A stretch of 64,000 nucleotides of DNA. Origin: Zingiber officinale (lineage: Eukaryota > Streptophyta > Magnoliopsida > Zingiberales > Zingiberaceae). Under the pieces are notes generated by a model. It saw only the letters and a list, made by a program, of their open reading frames with translations, searched no databases and was not told where the DNA came from. The stretch lies in contig NC_056001.1 in assembly GCF_018446385.1 (NCBI RefSeq), positions 12,394,672 to 12,458,671 on the forward strand. Reading direction: 5' to 3'. Below are positions 60,643 through 64,000 of the stretch, in pieces (position 1 is the stretch's first letter; each line of letters begins with the position of its first letter). Both the position numbers and the translations under genes were made by a program.

Positions 60643-60856
60643 AAGGGCTCGTCCACCTCAAGGACACGCCGTGGAGTAGGAGCAAGCAATCTCCGAACCA
60701 CGTAAAAGAATCGTGTTAGCGTTTGTGTTCTTACTCATTGCTTTCTTGTTTTAGTTTCATTTACGCTTGCGCAAACTAACTGTGTAGAGAAGAAATCGAA
60801 GTTGGGGGTGACCTAGCTATCCAACCCTCCTTCTAGCCGGCCACCGATCCCCTACA
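60643..60856 (+). repeat. SIRE-type LTR fragment, right part
   Basis: Continues 48121-48653. It matches 14008-14221 (GTCCACCTCAAGGACACGCC, ATCGTGTTAGCGTTTGTGTT, GGGGGTGACCTAGCTATCC) and ends CCCCTACA at 60856. Confidence 0.85.
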
Positions 60857-62496
60857 CTAGATACACATTGGAATTAAAGAACTAGTTGTACCTTTTTTCG
60901 TAGCTAAAGACCTCAAGATCTTCTGCCGTATTCCTCTCCTCTTCTTGGAAGTCGTGTGGGCGATGATCTATCAAGACAACACCACCCTCTTTTCTTCTCT
61001 TCCAAAAATGTCGACGACAAAAGAGTCGCTAGGATGTGGCACCTTTTAATCTCCTTCCTTCTCTTCTTCTTCCTCTTCTTGCTTTTCTTGCTCTTCTTCC
61101 CTTTCTTCAAGCCGCCGCCCACAAGTGGATGGGAAGGGGCGCCAGCCACCAAGTGAGAAGGGGTCGCCGACCACCAAGGGAGAAGGGGGGAATAAGGGCG
61201 CCGACCCTAAGCAAGGAGAAGGAGAGGGAAAGGGGGGAGGAGAGTAGGTTTGTGCCGCCGACCCTAGGAGGAGGAGAGGGGGTGGCAACCACAAGGAGAG
61301 AAGAGATTATGGAGAATAAGAAAGTTAGGTTTTAGGGACCACATCCTATTCCTTTTTATAGACTTGCCGTCGGTTACAAGGAAAGAAAAATTAACAAAAT
61401 TTTGTTTAGAAAAAATCTAAACAAATTTTGTTAAAACAAACTAAGTTAAATTAAACTAAACCAAGTTAATCCAAACCAAGTTAAGTTAAACCAAATCAAG
61501 TTAAATTAAACCAACCAAGTTAAGTTAAACCAAACCCGGTTATGGATGGGTGGATGCGAGACTTTATACATAGAGGCTACAATAGGGACCGATAGGAGGA
61601 ATTGGTTTTGGCCTCCTGATGGACTTGAGCTTCCTGTGTTCGACCCGAACACCCAACTCAAGTTCATCAATAATAACTCATACCACTAAAGGGTTATTAT
61701 TGAACTACCGCACCAATCTCATATTACAATATGGGCTTCTTCTTATCATGAGTGTGTTAATCTCTCTGTGTTTAAGATATCGTATGCCCGTTAATTAAAT
61801 AAGTTACTGACAACTCATTTAATTAACATTTGACTCCAAGAGTAGTATCACTCAACTTTATTATCATGTCGGACTAAGTCCACCTGCAGGGTTTACATGA
61901 TAATCCTTATGAACTCCTCAAGGGGGCATCATCAACCTAAATAAATAGGACATAGTTTCCCTTTATAATTAATAACACACCATATAAATGATACTATCTC
62001 CCAACTTATCGGGCCTATTGATTTAACGAATAAATCTCACTCATTGATAAGTTAAAGAAATAAATACTAAGTATATGTGTTTGTTATTATATCGGGATTA
62101 AGAGTACGCACATCCATAATAATAGAGGTTCTGTTCTTTTATATAGTCAGTATAAATCGAACAACCTCAAATGGTCCTGCTCAATATACACATAGTGTAC
62201 TAGTGTAATTATATAGTCAAGACAAACTAATATCAAATTACACTACAACTGTTCCAATGGTTTGCCCCTATACATCTTGGTTGTGAGCTACTATTTATAA
62301 TTTATAAGGAACCGATAACATGATCTTCTGTGTGTCACCACACACCATGTTATTTACAATATAAATTAAATAAACAACTGCATCGACATATATACAAATA
62401 TAAAATACAGACATTTAACCAAAGTGATTCTCATTTCAAAATATCTCAAAAATATATGTTCATACAAAAGTTAGGCTTATAGTATACATCCGAACA
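60857..62496 (-). mobile_element. Angela-like Copia LTR, inverted copy (3' end truncated)
   Basis: On the minus strand it starts TGTTCGGATGTATAC at 62496 and runs down to 60857. 62085-61540 matches 1-540, and 60950-60870 matches 8170-8240. Its last about 500 bp, seen at 8250-8747 in the other copy, are missing. A long GC-rich patch at 60950-61340 makes several spurious frames. Confidence 0.78.
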
Positions 62497-62571
62497 CTAT
62501 GTGACTTATTTAGTCTTTGTGAGTTACCTGAATAAACTAGTCTTAGTGACTTACCTTGGACGAGTAAGAGA

Positions 62572-62878
62572 TGTAGCAAATGGGAGCGTGCCCACGTTGC
62601 CCACTACTTTTAATGGAGAAGTTCATTATACCCCTAGGTTATTTTCCCTTTATAAGGGGTGCATCCAAAGATAATTCACGAATGTGGAGAAAGAGACAAC
62701 GAGAGAGGAAGAAGAACATTTGAGGCGGTGGAATTTGATTCATGGAATTGAGGAGAGCTTTTCGATTTTATGATCGTTCTTTCGACAGTAAGTCCTGCCA
62801 TCGCCGATCTCATATTTATGGGAAATTACTACAAGTATTTAATTATTTTATACAATTAATAGATATATAATTCCTACA
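62572..62878 (+). repeat. 3' LTR of the Tork-like element
   Basis: 307 bp from TGTAGCAAATGGGA to AATTCCTACA, matching 42072-42395 except for the GGGAATGT triplication and scattered changes. Followed by target duplication ACAAC at 62879-62883. Confidence 0.88.
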
Positions 62879-62883
62879 ACAAC

Positions 62884-63110
62884 ACTCCGCTCCACTGTTC
62901 TGTTACTTAGCATGTCTTACGCATATGCCACACCTGTTTATTTGTCAAGTCTATCTCTTGTAAGAATTGGGGTTGGACAATATCCCGCACACTACCAACA
63001 CTCACTGCCAGTCCGCCAGTCCGTTGCTTGGTATGTCTTGTGTACATGCCAATCCGCTGCCCAACTTCTTCACTATTAGCATGTTGTGCACCCCCACACA
63101 TATCTAATAT
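62884..63110. repeat. Tandem-repeat locus, right part
   Basis: Resumes the repeat seen before 42067: TTAGCATGTCTTACGCATATG, TGTCAAGTCTATCTCTTG, GGTTGGACAATATCCCGCAC, then CTTGGTATGTCTTGTGTACATG. Confidence 0.75.
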
Positions 63111-64000
63111 GCTGGATCAATGAAGCAGTATCTAATTCTTATGTCTAGCCGTGCCACCAAATTAGCAGATGGTCATATGTAATAATTTATTAAAATCCCT
63201 TGAAATATGATCATATTTTTTAGCCGATTCATCGAACTAAAAGTAGACTCCATACGGACTCATGTCTCGCCCTGCCGTACACAAATGAGTCAAATCCAAC
63301 TCATAAACACGTATCATTTTGACAAAAAAAATCACTGCAAGAACCTTTGGTTATCTCTGTCTAGGATGATAATGAGACGAGTAGATAGATTTATCATTCT
63401 CATCTCACCCTCAAATTTCATCCTTATTTTTATCCTCATTTTCATTCCTATTTTTTCAAGTTCGAAGAATCACCAAATCTTAATCATCGGGATCAAATCT
63501 ACATCTCGACCCATCCCCACTTTCATTCTTAAATTAATTTAATATTATAATTATTTTACTATTAATATTAATATTAATATCAGTAATAATAATAATTTTA
63601 TTATTAATATTTAAAAAAATATTAATATCAAATCTACATCCCGACCCATCCTCACTTTCATCCTTAAATTAATTTAATATTATTATTATTTTACTATTAA
63701 TACTAATATTAATATCAGTATTAATAATAATTTTATTATTAATATTTTAAAATTTTTAATATTAATATTATTATCAATATTATTATTAATATTTTTAAAA
63801 ATAATATTATAATAATAATATTATTATTATTATTATTTTCGAGATGAATTCGGAGATGAAAATAATATCTCCATATTTATTCTGAATCCGTCCCACCTCT
63901 AAAAAATATCTCTAAATCCATCCCCATTTCAAAATAAATCGAAAATCTCTATCCTCATTTTAAATTTTTTTCACGAAACTTAACATTTATGGGATGAATT
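63111..64000. repeat. AT-rich low-complexity end with a duplicated 135-bp block
   Basis: A block starting ATCAAATCTACATC occurs at 63492 and again at 63627 with a few changes, each ending in TATTAA-type repeats. The rest is mostly ATTAAT and ATT repeats. No gene seen; a 111-codon frame at 63207-63542 is compositional. Confidence 0.75.

Larger units (their letters stand above)
42072..62878 (+). mobile_element. Tork-like Copia element split by nested insertions
   Basis: The 5' LTR (42072-42395) and 3' LTR (62572-62878) are flanked by identical 5-mers ACAAC (42067-42071 and 62879-62883). Both flanks belong to the same tandem-repeat locus, which confirms one insertion event. Its own DNA is 42072-47257 and 62497-62878; everything between belongs to later insertions and rearrangements. 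Gag and pol are decayed, and the reverse transcriptase is missing. The lineage name is an inference from the gag and integrase style. Confidence 0.85.

Noticed and set aside
61036-61335. 99-codon frame and its minus-strand partners
   Set aside because: They sit in a purine/pyrimidine-biased patch of the inverted Angela-like LTR.

Overview
The window looks like nuclear DNA of a large-genome flowering plant, probably a monocot. Five host genes with plant-type introns and GC-rich first exons sit in a background of LTR retrotransposons. The families include SIRE-, Angela- and Tork-like Copia and Tat-lineage Gypsy elements, together with tRNA-derived SINEs and a hAT relic. The repeat families made me think of Zingiberales, but that is an impression only and no species is claimed.

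Layout. 1-8747: a long Angela-like Copia LTR (its start lies outside the window) split at 1717-8160 by a SIRE-like Copia element with a CACAC target duplication. 8748-14221: remnant of a second SIRE-like element whose 3' LTR (10165-14221) carries two nested solo LTRs, each with its own 5-bp duplication. 14222-16600: decayed Copia pol plus the start of its 3' LTR. 16600-31300: the gene island. It holds an LRR receptor pseudokinase (18082-21169, +), a cis-prenyltransferase (21494-22968, -, convergent with it), tRNA-Gly(GCC) (23912-23982), a FRIGIDA-like gene (24200-28180, +) and an OVATE family protein (30543-31286, +). 31300-40800: relics, namely two SIRE-type LTRs, an antisense-ORF relic and LTR of a Tat element, a hAT transposase relic, a tandem pair of SINEs, and AT-rich DNA with a long (AT)n tract. 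40800-42071 and 62879-63100: one tandem-repeat locus, split by a 20.8-kb nested block. 63100-64000: AT-rich low-complexity DNA.

The nested block (42072-62878) can be read from its junctions. A Tork-like Copia element (TSD ACAAC) contains LTR pieces of other families. One of those pieces is interrupted by a solo Copia LTR on the minus strand (48654-60637), and that solo LTR is interrupted by a 10-kb Tat Gypsy element (50073-60086, TSD CCCAG). The Tat element has LTRs, primer-binding site, gag, protease, RT-RNase H, integrase and an antisense extra ORF, but several inactivating lesions.

The most unusual signal is structural. Several unrelated-looking LTR families carry arrays of roughly 30-bp hairpin units whose stems differ from unit to unit while staying self-complementary. 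Many also carry a family-specific palindrome cluster just upstream of the TATA box. The five host genes have no evident functional connection to one another. All coordinates, splice sites and duplications were read by eye.
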